Positions 44,488 to 52,717 of a DNA stretch of 64,000 bases are shown one piece after another. This stretch comes from Puia dinghuensis. Its GTDB lineage: Bacteria > Bacteroidota > Bacteroidia > Chitinophagales > Chitinophagaceae. The translations under genes and the position numbers were made by a program. Under the pieces are notes generated by a model. That model made no database searches, was not told the origin of the DNA, and saw only the letters and a program-made list of their open reading frames with translations. The stretch covers positions 41,926-105,925 of the forward strand of contig JAMFSL010000134.1 in assembly GCA_026225275.1 (NCBI GenBank), in the 5' to 3' direction. The stretch's first letter is position 1. Each line of letters starts with the position of its first letter.

Positions 44488-45450
44488 ATGGGACTTTTTG
44501 ATAAACTTTTCGGAAAAAAAGAAAAGGAAAGCCTGGACCAGGGGCTGCAAAAGACCAAAGAAGGATTCCTGTCCCGAATCACCAAAGCGATTGCGGGCAA
44601 AAATACCGTCGATGAAGAAGTCCTCGATAACCTGGAAGATGCCCTCGTCAGCGCCGACGTCGGCATCGATACCACCATCCAGATCATCAAACAGATCGAA
44701 CTTCGTGTAGCAAAGGATAAGTATGTGAATACAAGTCAGTTGAACGAGTTACTTCAACAAGAAATCGAGAAGCTGTTGGTGGAACCCGCCGAGCAGTCCT
44801 ACCGTGATTTCAACACTCCCTCGGGAAATAAGCCCTATGTTATCTTAGTTGTAGGCGTCAACGGGGTTGGCAAGACCACCACCATTGGTAAGTTGGCTTA
44901 CAATTTCAAGAAAGCGGGGAAATCGGTATTGCTGGGTGCTGCCGATACGTTCAGGGCGGCTGCCGTCGAGCAGCTGACCGTCTGGAGCGACCGGGTAGGG
45001 GTTCCGATCGTCAAACAGGGGATGGGGTCCGATCCGGGAGCGGTTGCATTCGACACTGTGCAAAGCGGATTAGCCAGAGGCGCAGACGTAGTGATCATCG
45101 ATACCGCCGGCCGGTTGCATAATAAAGCTTATCTCATGGAAGAACTAAGTAAGATCAGCCGTGTTATTAAGAAGGTCATGCCGGACGCCCCGCATGAAGT
45201 GCTGCTGGTGCTGGATGGGTCTACAGGTCAGAATGCACTGGAACAGGCCCGGCAATTCACGGCCGCTACGGATGTCACGGCCCTGGCGATCACCAAGCTG
45301 GACGGCACGGCCAAAGGCGGGGTGGTTTTGGCGATTGCCAACCAGTTCAAGATCCCGGTGAAGTTTATCGGGGTCGGGGAGAAAATGGAAGACCTGCTGG
45401 TCTTCGACAAGCACGAATTCGTAGACAGCTTATTCAGCGTAGAAAAATGA
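44488..45450 (+). CDS. ftsY: Signal recognition particle receptor FtsY
   Basis: A 320-residue SRP GTPase that docks ribosome-SRP complexes at the membrane. It has a short charged N-domain start (MGLFDKLFGKKEKE), the N helical bundle, and the G domain with VGVNGVGKTTTIGKLA (G1), DTFRAAAVEQL, IDTAGRLHNK (G3) and ITKLDGTAKGGV (G4). The long acidic A domain of E. coli FtsY is missing, as in other Bacteroidota. Its stop codon overlaps the ATG of rimO by four bases (ATGA). Confidence 0.98.
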   Translation: MGLFDKLFGKKEKESLDQGLQKTKEGFLSRITKAIAGKNTVDEEVLDNLEDALVSADVGIDTTIQIIKQIELRVAKDKYVNTSQLNELLQQEIEKLLVEPAEQSYRDFNTPSGNKPYVILVVGVNGVGKTTTIGKLAYNFKKAGKSVLLGAADTFRAAAVEQLTVWSDRVGVPIVKQGMGSDPGAVAFDTVQSGLARGADVVIIDTAGRLHNKAYLMEELSKISRVIKKVMPDAPHEVLLVLDGSTGQNALEQARQFTAATDVTALAITKLDGTAKGGVVLAIANQFKIPVKFIGVGEKMEDLLVFDKHEFVDSLFSVEK

Positions 45451-46799
45451 AGACAAAAACACTCAAAAAGGACAAAGTCAATATCATCACTCTCGGGTGC
45501 AGCAAGAACATGGTGGACAGTGAGGTCTTCAGCGGCCAGCTTCGTGCGAGCGACATCGACGTCGTTCACGAAAACACAAAATTGGATCACAATATCGTTG
45601 TCGTCAACACCTGCGGTTTTATCGATAAGGCAAAGGAAGAATCCATCAATACTATCCTCGACCAGGTTGCCCTCAAGAAGAAAGGACGGCTGGACAAAGT
45701 CTATGTGACCGGCTGTCTCAGCCAGCGTTATCGCGACGACCTGGAAAAAGAGATCCCCGAAGTGGACGCCTGGTTCGGCACCATGGAATTACCCCTGATG
45801 CTGAAGAGGTTCGATGTGGATTATAAGGCCGAATTAATGGGCGAGCGGATGTTGGCGACACCGCAGCACTACGCTTACCTCAAAATTGCCGAAGGCTGCA
45901 ACCGTACCTGCGCCTTTTGCGCTATTCCCCTGATGCGGGGCGCCCATGTCAGCCGGCCGATGGAAGAACTGGTTAAAGAGGCGGAAGGATTAGTCAAAAG
46001 AGGGGTAAGGGAAATCCTGCTGATCGCACAGGAGCTGACCTATTACGGACTGGATAGGTACAAACGCCGGATGTTGCCGGAACTGCTGCACCGGCTGGCC
46101 GATATCAAAGGACTGGAATGGATCAGGTTACATTATGCCTATCCTTCTAAATTCCCCCTCGAGATACTGGATGTGATGAAGGAAAGGGACAATATCTGCA
46201 AATACCTCGACATGCCGTTACAGCATGCCAGCGATAATATGCTCAAGGCGATGCGCCGCCAGATCACGCGGCAGGAGATGACGGATCTGATACATGCGAT
46301 CCGCGAAAAAATACCGGGTATCTGTCTCCGTACGACGCTGATAGCGGGCTTCCCCGGGGAGACGGAACAGGATGTCGAGGAATTGAAAGATTTCCTCCGG
46401 GAGCATCGGTTCGACCGTGTAGGGATATTTTCCTATTCGCATGAAGAGGGCACGTCCGCCCATGAACTGGAAGATAATATTCCTGCCGACGTCAAGCAAC
46501 AACGGGCGCAGGAGGTCATGGAAGTGCAGCAGGAGATATCCTACGAAAAGAACCAGGAGAAGATAGGACGGGTATTCAAGGTGTTGATTGACAAGAAAGA
46601 GGCGGGACGTTACCTGGGAAGAACGGAGTTCGACTCCATCGAAGTGGACAATGAGGTGATCGTTCACAGCGACGAAAAGTTAGCGATCGGGGATTTTGTT
46701 AACGTTCGGATCACGCGGGCCTATGATTATGACATTGAGGGTGAGGTTGTGCCCGGAATGCCCTTTCTGGAAAATAGGGCATCCCGGCCGAATGGCTAA
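45447..46799 (+). CDS. rimO: Ribosomal protein S12 methylthiotransferase
   Basis: A 450-residue radical-SAM enzyme that adds a methylthio group to an aspartate of ribosomal protein uS12. The N-terminal MTTase domain binds one iron-sulfur cluster through Cys18, Cys56 and Cys90. The radical-SAM cluster is bound by CNRTCAFC (Cys151, Cys155, Cys158), followed by AIPLMRGAHVSRPMEEL. The C-terminal TRAM domain (GRVFKVLIDKKEAGRYLGRTEFDSIEVD) binds the substrate. It overlaps ftsY by four bases and touches the next frame at 46799. Confidence 0.97.
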   Translation: MKTKTLKKDKVNIITLGCSKNMVDSEVFSGQLRASDIDVVHENTKLDHNIVVVNTCGFIDKAKEESINTILDQVALKKKGRLDKVYVTGCLSQRYRDDLEKEIPEVDAWFGTMELPLMLKRFDVDYKAELMGERMLATPQHYAYLKIAEGCNRTCAFCAIPLMRGAHVSRPMEELVKEAEGLVKRGVREILLIAQELTYYGLDRYKRRMLPELLHRLADIKGLEWIRLHYAYPSKFPLEILDVMKERDNICKYLDMPLQHASDNMLKAMRRQITRQEMTDLIHAIREKIPGICLRTTLIAGFPGETEQDVEELKDFLREHRFDRVGIFSYSHEEGTSAHELEDNIPADVKQQRAQEVMEVQQEISYEKNQEKIGRVFKVLIDKKEAGRYLGRTEFDSIEVDNEVIVHSDEKLAIGDFVNVRITRAYDYDIEGEVVPGMPFLENRASRPNG

Positions 46800-46888
46800 T
46801 GTCTTTGTTAAAATCTGAGAAGAAAATATTAATCCGCGCGGCCTTCCCTAACGCCCAAACGAATAAATTTGCCCAAAATCAGATCAAC

Positions 46889-47809
46889 ATGAGTATAAAC
46901 TGGAATGGTGTATTTCCGGCCCTGACAACCAAGTTCACCGCACAGGATTCCCTCGATCTTCCTGCATTCGGTGCCAACCTAAAGGCCCAGCTGGAAGCAG
47001 GCATCAATGGCGCCATTATCGGCGGCTCGCTCGGCGAAGCCAGTACGCTGACCCTGGAAGAGAAAGAAGCCATTGTAAAGTTCGCCGTAGAAAAGGCTGG
47101 CCACAAGATCCCCATCTTATTAAATATTGCCGAAGGATCTACGAAAGAAGCGATCAGGCAGGCGGCGCTTGCCGAAAAGTGGGGTGCAGCCGGATTGATG
47201 CTGTTACCGCCCATGCGGTATAAGAGTGATCACCGGGAAACCGTCGCTTTTTTCAAGGCGGTAGCTTCTTCGACGGAATTACCGATCATGATCTACAACA
47301 ACCCGGTCGATTATAAGATCGAGGTGACCATGCATATGTTTGACGAACTGATCGAGATACCCAATATCGAGTCCGTAAAAGAATCCACCCGGGACGTTTC
47401 CAATGTCACCCGGCTCATCAACCAGTTCGGCGACCGGATCAAGATCCTTTGCGGGGTAGATACTATCGCCATCGAAGAATTGCTGATGGGGGCCGTAGGC
47501 TGGGTAGGTGGTCTGGTATGCGCTTTCCCGGCGGAGACCGTAGCGATCTACCGGCTGGTAAAAGCAGGCCGGATAGAAGAAGCGCTGGACATTCACCGGT
47601 GGTTCCTTCCCTTACTCGAGCTGGATCTTCATTCCAAGCTGGTGCAATATATCAAGCTTGCCGAAACGGAGGCTGGTTTGGGCACAGAATACGTCAGAGC
47701 CCCCCGACTGACGCTGATCGGACACGAGCGCGAACGGGTACTGGCTATTATCCGTGAGGGGTTGGCCAACCGTCCGACTCTTCCGGCCCTTGATTTCACG
47801 ATAGCTTAA
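46889..47809 (+). CDS. Dihydrodipicolinate synthase family protein, probable 1-pyrroline-4-hydroxy-2-carboxylate deaminase (LhpC-like)
   Basis: A 306-residue Class I aldolase-like enzyme. The Schiff-base lysine is Lys164 in IESVKESTRDV, and Tyr136 in IMIYNNPVDY is the catalytic tyrosine; GGSLGEASTLTLEEK replaces the GTTGE block. Family membership is certain. The specific function is inferred from the two next genes (2-oxoglutarate-semialdehyde dehydrogenase and hydroxyproline epimerase), which point to the deaminase step of hydroxyproline catabolism rather than lysine synthesis. I used the ATG at 46889; an earlier start at 46799 adds 30 unconserved residues. Nine bases separate it from the dehydrogenase gene. 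Confidence 0.85.
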   Translation: MSINWNGVFPALTTKFTAQDSLDLPAFGANLKAQLEAGINGAIIGGSLGEASTLTLEEKEAIVKFAVEKAGHKIPILLNIAEGSTKEAIRQAALAEKWGAAGLMLLPPMRYKSDHRETVAFFKAVASSTELPIMIYNNPVDYKIEVTMHMFDELIEIPNIESVKESTRDVSNVTRLINQFGDRIKILCGVDTIAIEELLMGAVGWVGGLVCAFPAETVAIYRLVKAGRIEEALDIHRWFLPLLELDLHSKLVQYIKLAETEAGLGTEYVRAPRLTLIGHERERVLAIIREGLANRPTLPALDFTIA

Positions 47810-47818
47810 ATACATCAT

Positions 47819-49306
47819 ATGAAATTTCAGGACGCAACAGTAGCGGAGATAGATAGTATCATGAACAAGGCATGGCAGGCCTTCCTGGTGTACCGGCAAA
47901 CCTCCCTGAAGCAACGGGCCGACCTGATGCGTAGTATAGCTCAGGAGATGGAAGCCGCCGGCGATGAGCTGATCCATACAGCCATGCGGGAAACCAACCT
48001 GCCGGAGGCCCGGCTGCGCAACGAGCGGGCCAGAACGATGTTTCAATTGACCAGTTATGCGGATGCCTGCGAGGCAGGCCACTGGCTGGAAGTAAGAATA
48101 GATACCGCCGTACCGGATAAGGGCGATCCCGATCTGCGTAAATGGCAGGTGCCGATCGGGCCTGTCGTGGTCTTCGGCGCCAGCAATTTTCCCTTTGCCT
48201 ATTCTACGGCGGGGGGTGATACGGCCTCTGCCCTGGCAGCCGGCTGTCCGGTGATCGTCAAGGCACATCCGGCCCATGCGGAAACGTCGGAGATCGTAGC
48301 GAAGGCCATCACACGGGCCATTGCGAAGGCGAACCTTCCCGCCGGCGTATTTGCGCATGTGCATGGGGTTGGTTTTGAAACAGGCAAGGCACTCGTAACG
48401 CATACCCACACCCGCGCAGTCGGCTTTACCGGCTCCTACGGCGGCGGAAAGGCGCTTTTTGACTGGGCCAACCAGCGCAAACAGCCGATCCCCGTTTTCG
48501 CCGAAATGGGCAGTATCAATCCTATCTTCCTGTTGCCGGGCAAGCTGGCCTCATCGGCTAAGGAGGCTAAAGAGTTGGCAGCGCTTTGCGCAGGCTCGGT
48601 CATGCTGGGTACCGGACAGTTCTGTACCAACCCGGGGCTGATCGTCGGCGTGGAAGGTAAGGACCTGGACCTCTTCATCGAAGAATTGGGTGTGGCGATC
48701 GGCAAAGCTACCCCGGGGACGATGCTGCATCCCGGCATTGCCAAAGCCTATACAGAAAAGAAGGCAGCGGCTTTGGCGGAGGCGGATGTGACGACCGTGG
48801 CCGTAGCTGCCGTCGAACCGCAGATCAACCAGGGAGCGCCTACTGTGGCATCGGCGACTGCGAAAGCTTTTCTTGGCAATCCGCTGTTACATCAGGAGGT
48901 GTTCGGACCCTACACCCTGGTGATCCAATGTAAGAATAAGGAAGAAATGCTCGGCGTAGCCCAGCACCTCGAAGGGCAGCTGACGGTCTCGCTGATGGCT
49001 ACCGACCAGGATGTCATCGATCATCCAGAAGTGGTGGCGGCGGCACAGGATATCTGCGGCCGGTTTATCCTGAACGCCGTCCCTACAGGCGTAAGGGTGG
49101 CCCTGTCCATGCAGCATGGCGGACCTTTTCCGGCCACGACGGACAGCCGGTTTACCTCGGTCGGGGCAGATGGGATCAAACGGTGGGTAAGACCCCTGAG
49201 CTACCAGGGCTGGTCGGATGTCCTGCTGCCCGATGCATTGAAGAATGGCAACCCCCTGCATCTCTGGAGAACTATCAACAACAAACTGACCAACGACCCT
49301 CTATAA
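47819..49306 (+). CDS. 2-oxoglutarate-semialdehyde (2,5-dioxopentanoate) dehydrogenase, NADP type
   Basis: A 495-residue aldehyde dehydrogenase of the KGSADH type III group. The nucleophile is Cys269 in GTGQFCTNPG and the general base is Glu229 in FAEMGSINP. GPVVVFGASNFPFAYSTAGGDTASALAAGCPV is diagnostic for this group, as opposed to succinate-semialdehyde or ALDH7 enzymes. It would produce 2-oxoglutarate at the end of hydroxyproline (or sugar-acid) breakdown; the neighbours favour hydroxyproline. The epimerase gene starts nine bases after its stop. Confidence 0.92.
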   Translation: MKFQDATVAEIDSIMNKAWQAFLVYRQTSLKQRADLMRSIAQEMEAAGDELIHTAMRETNLPEARLRNERARTMFQLTSYADACEAGHWLEVRIDTAVPDKGDPDLRKWQVPIGPVVVFGASNFPFAYSTAGGDTASALAAGCPVIVKAHPAHAETSEIVAKAITRAIAKANLPAGVFAHVHGVGFETGKALVTHTHTRAVGFTGSYGGGKALFDWANQRKQPIPVFAEMGSINPIFLLPGKLASSAKEAKELAALCAGSVMLGTGQFCTNPGLIVGVEGKDLDLFIEELGVAIGKATPGTMLHPGIAKAYTEKKAAALAEADVTTVAVAAVEPQINQGAPTVASATAKAFLGNPLLHQEVFGPYTLVIQCKNKEEMLGVAQHLEGQLTVSLMATDQDVIDHPEVVAAAQDICGRFILNAVPTGVRVALSMQHGGPFPATTDSRFTSVGADGIKRWVRPLSYQGWSDVLLPDALKNGNPLHLWRTINNKLTNDPL

Positions 49307-49314
49307 GGACCTAT

Positions 49315-50316
49315 ATGAAGAAGACCTTTTTTTGTATCGATGCGCATACCTGTGGTAATCCCGTGAGACTCGTCGCCGGCGGCGGCCCCGTGCTGGACGG
49401 GAAGAATATGAGCGAAAAGCGGCAACACTTTCTAAAGGAATTCGACTGGATCCGTAAGGGGTTGATGTTCGAGCCTCGTGGCCACGATATGATGAGTGGC
49501 AGTATTCTCTACCCGCCGCATGATCCGCAAAATGATGTCGCTGTCCTTTTCATCGAGACCAGCGGCTGTCTGCCCATGTGCGGTCATGGTACGATCGGCA
49601 CAATCACCATTGCATTGGAAGAAGGCCTGATCCAGCCTAAAACGCCGGGGCATATCCGGATGGAAGCGCCGGCCGGACTGGTCATGATCGAATACAAACA
49701 GGAAGGTAAAAAGGTGACATCCGTCAAGCTGACCAACGTGCCGTCTTACCTGGCGGCAGAAAATATTACCGTGGAGTGTCCCGACCTGGGAACGCTGACG
49801 GTCGATGTCTCCTATGGCGGAAATTTCTATGCGATCGTCGATCCACAGGAGAACTTCAAAGGGCTGGAATATTATTCCGCCGATCAGCTGATCAGTTGGA
49901 GCAGGGTCATGCGCCAGCGGATCAATGCATCGCATAAATTCGTTCACCCCGAGAATCCTACGATCAATACCTGTACGCATATCCTCTGGACAGGTAAGAC
50001 GATCAGTCCGGAGGCCACGGCACGGAATGCCGTGTTTTACGGGGATAAGGCGATAGACCGGTCCCCCTGCGGCACCGGCACGTCTGCTCGGATGGCGCAG
50101 TGGTTTGCCAAAGGCAAGCTGAAAGAGGGCGATGTTTTTATCCACGAAAGCATCATCGGATCAAAGTTCACCGGCCGGGTGGAAAAGGCGGTTACGGTGG
50201 CCGGAAAACCTGCCATCATCCCCAGCATCGAAGGCTGGGCCAGGATTTACGGGTATAATACCATCAGCATCGATCCCGATGACGATCCGTATGCCTACGG
50301 ATTCCAGGTGTTATAA
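49315..50316 (+). CDS. 4-hydroxyproline 2-epimerase (proline racemase family)
   Basis: A 333-residue member of the proline racemase family. The two catalytic acid/base residues are both Cys: Cys89 in LPMCGHGTIG and Cys252 in DRSPCGTGTSA. A Cys/Cys pair is that of racemases and epimerases; the trans-3-hydroxyproline dehydratases have Thr at the second site. With its neighbours this points to trans-4-hydroxy-L-proline to cis-4-hydroxy-D-proline conversion. The ATG at 49315 is fixed by the conserved FCIDAHTCGNPVRLV at residues 6-20. The D-hydroxyproline dehydrogenase expected between this step and the deaminase is not encoded beside it. Confidence 0.92.
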   Translation: MKKTFFCIDAHTCGNPVRLVAGGGPVLDGKNMSEKRQHFLKEFDWIRKGLMFEPRGHDMMSGSILYPPHDPQNDVAVLFIETSGCLPMCGHGTIGTITIALEEGLIQPKTPGHIRMEAPAGLVMIEYKQEGKKVTSVKLTNVPSYLAAENITVECPDLGTLTVDVSYGGNFYAIVDPQENFKGLEYYSADQLISWSRVMRQRINASHKFVHPENPTINTCTHILWTGKTISPEATARNAVFYGDKAIDRSPCGTGTSARMAQWFAKGKLKEGDVFIHESIIGSKFTGRVEKAVTVAGKPAIIPSIEGWARIYGYNTISIDPDDDPYAYGFQVL

Positions 50317-50411
50317 ACCGCCCATCATTCCGCCTGAACAATCTGTTCGTTTTTGCGTTAATTTCGTCCACTACCATACCGGAGAAAATCCGGTGCGTAA
50401 CGCATTTACAC

Positions 50412-52010
50412 ATGGACTGGACATCGACCTATTTACCATATCGTCAGACAGGCTATTTTTCCCGCATCATTACGGATTATCTGGATCAGACAGATACGCT
50501 GAAGCCTTTTTATACGCATGCTGTAAGTCCGGAAGGTTTGCGCCAGTCAATGGCGGCGAGGCGGAAAGCGCCTGTGGACCGGGCTGCACTGGTCAGCGCT
50601 CTGGAGGAGCAATATGCAGCGATACCCGGGTCACCACAGGTTCAGGAAAATATCCGGCGGCTGAGTGAAGAAAACACTTTCACGGTTTGTACGGCCCACC
50701 AGCCGGCTATCTTCACGGGCCATCTCTATTTTATTTATAAGATCCTGCACACGATCCGCCTGGCGGATACGCTCAATAAAGACTTCCCGGACGTTAGATT
50801 CGTTCCTGTATTCTATATGGGTAGCGAGGATGCCGATCTCGAAGAACTGGGCCATGTCTACCTGGGCGGGGATAAACTGGTGTGGGAGACGAAGCAGACC
50901 GGCGCCGTAGGCCGAATGAACACGAAGGGATTGGAGAAAATGCTGTTTCGGATCGAGGGCGAATTGTCGATAGAACCCTTCGGTCCCGAACTGATGCGGC
51001 TGTTGAAGGATGCTTATCTGAACAGCCCCGATATTCAGACGGGTACCTTCCGGCTGATTCATGAGCTCTTTGCCGAATACGGATTGGTGGTTCTGATACC
51101 CGACCGGGCTTCATTGAAAAAGCTCATGATCCCGGTATTCGAAGACGACCTTTTCCGCGAGGAGCCGGCGAAGATCGTTAGCGAAACGATCGCGCGCATA
51201 CCCGACCATTATAAGGTACAGGCCAATCCGCGCGCCATCAATCTCTTTTATCTCAAAGACGACCTCCGTGCCCGGATCGAACGCAAGGACGATCTTTTTT
51301 GTGTGCATACGACAGATCTGAAGTTTACGGAGCAGGAGATCCGCGAAGAGCTGCATCAGCATCCCGAGCGCTTCAGTCCCAATGTCATCCTTCGTGGCTT
51401 GTTCCAGGAGACCATTCTGCCTAATATCGCCTTTATCGGCGGCGGCGGCGAGACGGCCTATTGGCTGGAGTTGAAAGGATTGTTCGAACATTACCAGGTA
51501 CCTTTTCCGGTGCTGCTGCTGCGGAACTCCTTCTTACTCGTGTCCCGGCAATGGGCGGAGAAAATAGAGAGGGCTCAGCTGAGTGTGACCGACCTCTTTC
51601 GGCCGGCGGAAGAGCTGGTGAACGGACTGGTAAGGCGAGAGTCTGAGCATTCGCTTAGCCTGGAACGTGAGATCAGTGAAGCCAACCAGTATTATGAGGC
51701 GTTAAAGGTGCTGACACGGCCGGTAGACCCTACGCTGGAGCAGCACGTCGAGGCATTGCAGGCCCGGGCGCTGGATCCGATTCGAACGTTGGAAAAGAAG
51801 CTGCTGAAGGCGGAGAAGCGTAAGTTCCTCGACCTCCAACGACAGGTCCATTCCTTGAAGGCGGCCCTCTTCCCACTCGATAGTTTGCAGGAGAGAGTGG
51901 AAAACTTCATGCCCTGGTATGCCGCCTTTGGCCGCCAGTTCATCCGGGATTTGTATGCAAATTCGCCGGTGCTGGAACAGGAGTTTGTAGTGTTGGCGGA
52001 GAAAGGTTAG
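50412..52010 (+). CDS. bshC: Bacillithiol biosynthesis cysteine-adding enzyme BshC
   Basis: A 532-residue BshC, which joins cysteine to glucosaminyl-malate in the last step of bacillithiol synthesis. Conserved blocks: FTVCTAHQPAIFTGHLYFIYKILHTIRLA (about 94-122), FVPVFYMGSEDADLEELGHVYL, GGGGETAYWLELKGLFEHYQVPFPVLLLRNSFLLV, and the long C-terminal coiled coil. Length is as in Bacillus. It begins 95 bases after the epimerase gene and converges with gpmA. A thiol-transferase-like DinB protein is also encoded in this window, which would suit a bacillithiol producer. Confidence 0.95.
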   Translation: MDWTSTYLPYRQTGYFSRIITDYLDQTDTLKPFYTHAVSPEGLRQSMAARRKAPVDRAALVSALEEQYAAIPGSPQVQENIRRLSEENTFTVCTAHQPAIFTGHLYFIYKILHTIRLADTLNKDFPDVRFVPVFYMGSEDADLEELGHVYLGGDKLVWETKQTGAVGRMNTKGLEKMLFRIEGELSIEPFGPELMRLLKDAYLNSPDIQTGTFRLIHELFAEYGLVVLIPDRASLKKLMIPVFEDDLFREEPAKIVSETIARIPDHYKVQANPRAINLFYLKDDLRARIERKDDLFCVHTTDLKFTEQEIREELHQHPERFSPNVILRGLFQETILPNIAFIGGGGETAYWLELKGLFEHYQVPFPVLLLRNSFLLVSRQWAEKIERAQLSVTDLFRPAEELVNGLVRRESEHSLSLEREISEANQYYEALKVLTRPVDPTLEQHVEALQARALDPIRTLEKKLLKAEKRKFLDLQRQVHSLKAALFPLDSLQERVENFMPWYAAFGRQFIRDLYANSPVLEQEFVVLAEKG

Positions 52011-52038
52011 CCGTGCGTCGGAGCTTACCGGTAGCCTC

Positions 52039-52644
52039 TCACAGATATTCCACTTTTTCAATCTGCATCCCGGCACTAAGGCTATACAACCTTGGCACAC
52101 CGGTCGGCACGTCCACATGCACGATATCTTCCTCACTAATCCGCTCCAACTGCATGACCAGCGACCTGAGGCTATTCCCATGCGCCACCACCAGGATATC
52201 CTGTCCTTCCCGCAACAGCGGCTCTATCGACTGCCGGTAATAAGGAATAACCCGCGCCGCAGTATCCGCGAGACTTTCTCCACCTGGCGGCCGCACAGAA
52301 AAGCTGCGTCGCCAAATAGCCACTTCTTCATCCCCATATTGCCGCGCTACTTCAGCCTTATTTAATCCCTGCAATTGTCCGTAATTACGTTCGTTCAATG
52401 CCCGGTCATGCGTCACCGGCAGACCGGGGTGATCCGATGCCTGCAGGATCAGCGTCATGGTATCGATAGCCCGTTGCAGGATGGAAGTGAACCCATGCGC
52501 CAGTGGAAGTCCTGTTAATTTCCTGCCGGCGGCTTTGGCCTCCTCCCGGCCTTTTTCGGTCAGGGGGACGTCTTCTTCACCGGTAAACCGGTTTTCCAGG
52601 TTGAAGGTGGATTGTCCGTGGCGGACAAGGACTAAAAGGGGCAT
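52039..52644 (-). CDS. gpmA: 2,3-bisphosphoglycerate-dependent phosphoglycerate mutase
   Basis: A 201-residue histidine phosphatase-fold mutase of glycolysis. The phosphorylated His is in LVLVRHGQSTFN (usual form RHGES; Gln here replaces Glu), ENRFTGEEDVPLTEKG follows, ALNERNYGQLQGLNK carries the acid/base Glu, and the second His is in VVAHGNSLRSL. It is about 50 residues shorter than E. coli GpmA, mainly through a shortened region before PGGESL; short forms are usual in Bacteroidota. It is downstream of treY on the same strand with 73 bases between. Confidence 0.92.
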   Translation of the reverse strand: MPLLVLVRHGQSTFNLENRFTGEEDVPLTEKGREEAKAAGRKLTGLPLAHGFTSILQRAIDTMTLILQASDHPGLPVTHDRALNERNYGQLQGLNKAEVARQYGDEEVAIWRRSFSVRPPGGESLADTAARVIPYYRQSIEPLLREGQDILVVAHGNSLRSLVMQLERISEEDIVHVDVPTGVPRLYSLSAGMQIEKVEYL

Positions 52645-52717
52645 AGGTGTTTTTTTAGCGTTGCGCTTAGCCTGGCAAAGATAGGCGTTCGCGGCGGATG
52701 AGGATCCGTCAAGCCTA

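Noticed and set aside
47279..48409. Minus-strand open frames across the deaminase and dehydrogenase genes
   Set aside because: Shadows of two well-conserved plus-strand enzymes.
52039..52644. RHGQS instead of RHGES as a sign of a non-functional phosphoglycerate mutase
   Set aside because: The second His, the acid/base Glu and the RFTG block are intact, and the substitution is outside the strictly required residues.
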